A stretch of 64,000 nucleotides of DNA, taken from Hermodice carunculata. Taxonomy: Eukaryota; Annelida; Polychaeta; Eunicida; Amphinomidae. The stretch covers positions 1,050,001 through 1,114,000 of the forward strand of contig CAXHWN010002465.1 of NCBI GenBank assembly GCA_964020975.1. The letters run 5' to 3'. This document shows positions 62,601 through 64,000 of the stretch, piece after piece (position 1 is the first letter of the stretch; every line of letters begins with the position of its first letter). The position numbers and the translations under genes were made by a program. The notes below the pieces were generated by a model. That model did no database searches, was not told the DNA's origin, and saw nothing but the letters and a program-made list of their open reading frames with translations.

Positions 62601-63104
62601 TAGGTTTCTGTCTCATATTCGTTGGTGGTTGGACCACGTGGCCTTGTTTACTCCTTCACATTTAGGTCACGCCAGTGAAAGCCAAGATGACCGCAACAAA
62701 TAACTGTTGAATATTTCAGACAATAATGGTTGAAGAATGGGACCAAAAACGCTATTTAGATCAAAATTTCCAGGGCTGCATCATATATTGTGCAATAAAT
62801 TAATTATTTGCAACTGATCGAATGTTTTAAATTAAAGAGCTCGGGGCTGTGCATTCAATAGTCCATGTGGCTCTTCGCGCTGGCGTGTGGATTATTTTGA
62901 ACACTGGATGCACAACCTCTCGTGCTTTAACTAATACATTCCTTATATCCTCACCATGTTGCAAAGAGGTAGACTTTGCGTGTGGTAACCAATAATGATG
63001 TAATTGATCACAATAACTAAGCCACTTGTAGTTTCACGCTATTTTTAAGTTGAGTAGCCTAGCAAGACCTATGGTACCAAGTAACAGCTGTCATTATTGG
63101 TTGG

Positions 63105-63650
63105 TTACGAAACCCTGGGTATGCACCTTTTCAAAACACTGGGATTTGATAATGTAACAAAACCCAGAGTTTTGCAATCTCACAAAACCCACGTTTTTGT
63201 TCTGTTATTTCAAAGTGTTACAAAACCTATGGTTTTCTGGCTAAACCGAGGGTTTAAGGAACAAAACTGTGTGTTTTGTTCAAAAAATAACAAAACCGAG
63301 GGTTTTGTGATCAAAACTCGGTGTTTTGCTCTTAAACAGTTTCGTGCTCAAAACCCAAAGTTTTGCTACAAAACCCACGGTTTCGTACCGAAACCCTGGG
63401 TTTTGTTCATGAAACCCGGGGTTTTGTACACAAAACCCAGAGTTTTGTAGCAAAACCCGTAAGTTTTGTCCAAAATGATATCAAAATTCAATAACTGAGC
63501 AAAACCCAAGGTTTTGTAATAAAACCCTGGGTTTTGCTTACGAAACTCAGGTTTTTGTGATAAAATCTATGGTTTTGTTAGCAAAACTCAGGGTTTTGCT
63601 ACAAAACCCGGGGTTTTGAAAAGCAAAACCCACGGTTTTGTGAATTATTG
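63105..63650 (+). repeat. Right palindromic AAAACCC/GGGTTTT array, ~23 units
   Basis: Same unit as the left array. Frames through it read KPWVL- and TKPRVL-like repeats, which are products of the DNA repeat and not a protein. Confidence 0.9.
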
Positions 63651-63664
63651 AGCAGTACAACTTC

Positions 63665-64000
63665 CATACACTTGTACCTAGAATTTCATCTTTATCTTTC
63701 CCCAGTCATTGGTCTCCCAGGGCCACCACTGGCACACAATATGGAGCCCATTAACAGATATGGGGGTGGGGGGAGGAAATTAAAATACAACACTTGCTGC
63801 ATAGATATGTGGCCTCTGTAGAGGAGCTGGTCTCTTGTTAGAGGGAACATACATATGTTTATGAGGCTGCCTTTTAGAAACTTAGTCCCATAGGAGAAAT
63901 TTACCTGACTCAATGGCTCCAAGTCTCCCACTCTCCCACTTTTTATAAAATGTCTCCTGCATTTTGCAAATTGCAAAAAAGTAGCATTATTCCATCAGTA
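63665..64000. other. Non-coding end of the window
   Basis: A minus-strand open frame at 63692-63976 has no recognised motif. Nothing else was seen. Confidence 0.35.

Larger units (their letters stand above)
61095..63664. mobile_element. 2.57-kb element with inverted ends made of palindromic AAACCC arrays
   Basis: The outermost 31 bases at each end are inverted copies with 30 matches (GAAGTTGTACTG, then TCAATAATTCACAAAACC). Directly inside each end is an array of about 20 or more units of the form AAAACCC-NN-GGTTTT, spaced about 20-25 bases apart (61121-61625 and 63105-63650). The 1.47-kb middle has no convincing frame, so the element would be non-autonomous. The end motif TTCA(G/A)TAATTC.CAAAACC also recurs inside the left array near 61570. 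There is no clear target duplication. Both flanks contain a loosely similar CCATA..CA..TTGTA phrase. The family is unknown; a hAT-like or foldback-type DNA transposon is possible. Confidence 0.75.

Noticed and set aside
63097-63450. KPWVL / TKPRVL repeat 'protein'
   Set aside because: The pattern is explained by the palindromic DNA array. There is no start context, and the other array gives a similar artefact.
61121-63650. CRISPR array or telomere-like repeat
   Set aside because: This is an animal genome. The units are palindromic with no uniform spacers, and the animal telomere repeat TTAGGG is not present as a run.

Overview
The window looks like a stretch of a marine invertebrate genome, most likely a mollusc (bivalve or gastropod). 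It is AT-rich, gene-poor and intron-rich. It is full of (AT)n, (CA)n and (GATA)n microsatellites, T/G tracts, LINE fragments and a Ty3/gypsy fossil. From memory, several of its dispersed repeats (a 'GGCCCATGGGCC' repeat, a 'CCAAGTTTGAAGTAAATCTG' family ending in an AGCTCAGGTGA-like motif, and AGGTCA-rich repeats) are typical of molluscs. I could not run a search, so the species is not settled. Nothing here is bacterial.

Region by region. From 1 to 6.5 kb, on the minus strand, lie five phase-compatible exons of a SABATH-type S-adenosylmethionine-dependent methyltransferase. The first coding exon(s) and the C-terminus are missing or outside the window. From 7 to 9 kb are old dispersed repeats. 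From 9.7 to 18.5 kb are plus-strand LINE pieces (endonuclease, reverse transcriptase, 3' tail) interrupted by microsatellites. From 18.5 to 39 kb is mostly non-coding: microsatellites, a tandemly duplicated dispersed repeat at 22.1-23.66 kb, a relative at 30.1-30.7 kb, a 246-bp tandem duplication at 35.26-35.74 kb, an AGGTCA-containing ~143-bp tandem repeat at 38.5-38.9 kb, and a few unrecognised exon-like stretches. From 39.08 to 47.75 kb is an old, broken Ty3/gypsy LTR retrotransposon on the minus strand. From 48.5 to 50.8 kb is a minus-strand LINE (endonuclease plus reverse transcriptase).

From 52.22 to 52.93 kb, two ~165-bp inverted repeats flank a RecQ-like helicase fragment. From 53.03 to 54.64 kb is an intronless UDP-glucuronosyltransferase copy with several breaks, followed by a 175-bp tandem duplication. 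From 55.8 to 60.1 kb are a SINE-like piece, a Tc1/mariner transposase fragment, another copy of the dispersed repeat and a LINE ORF1 fragment. From 61.10 to 63.66 kb is a 2.57-kb element. Its ends are a 31-bp terminal inverted repeat followed by arrays of about twenty palindromic AAAACCC-NN-GGTTTT-like units each. I recognise no autonomous transposase in it.

The only clearly host-type genes are the methyltransferase (apparently intact where visible) and the glucuronosyltransferase copy (apparently a pseudogene). The two have no obvious shared pathway or regulation.
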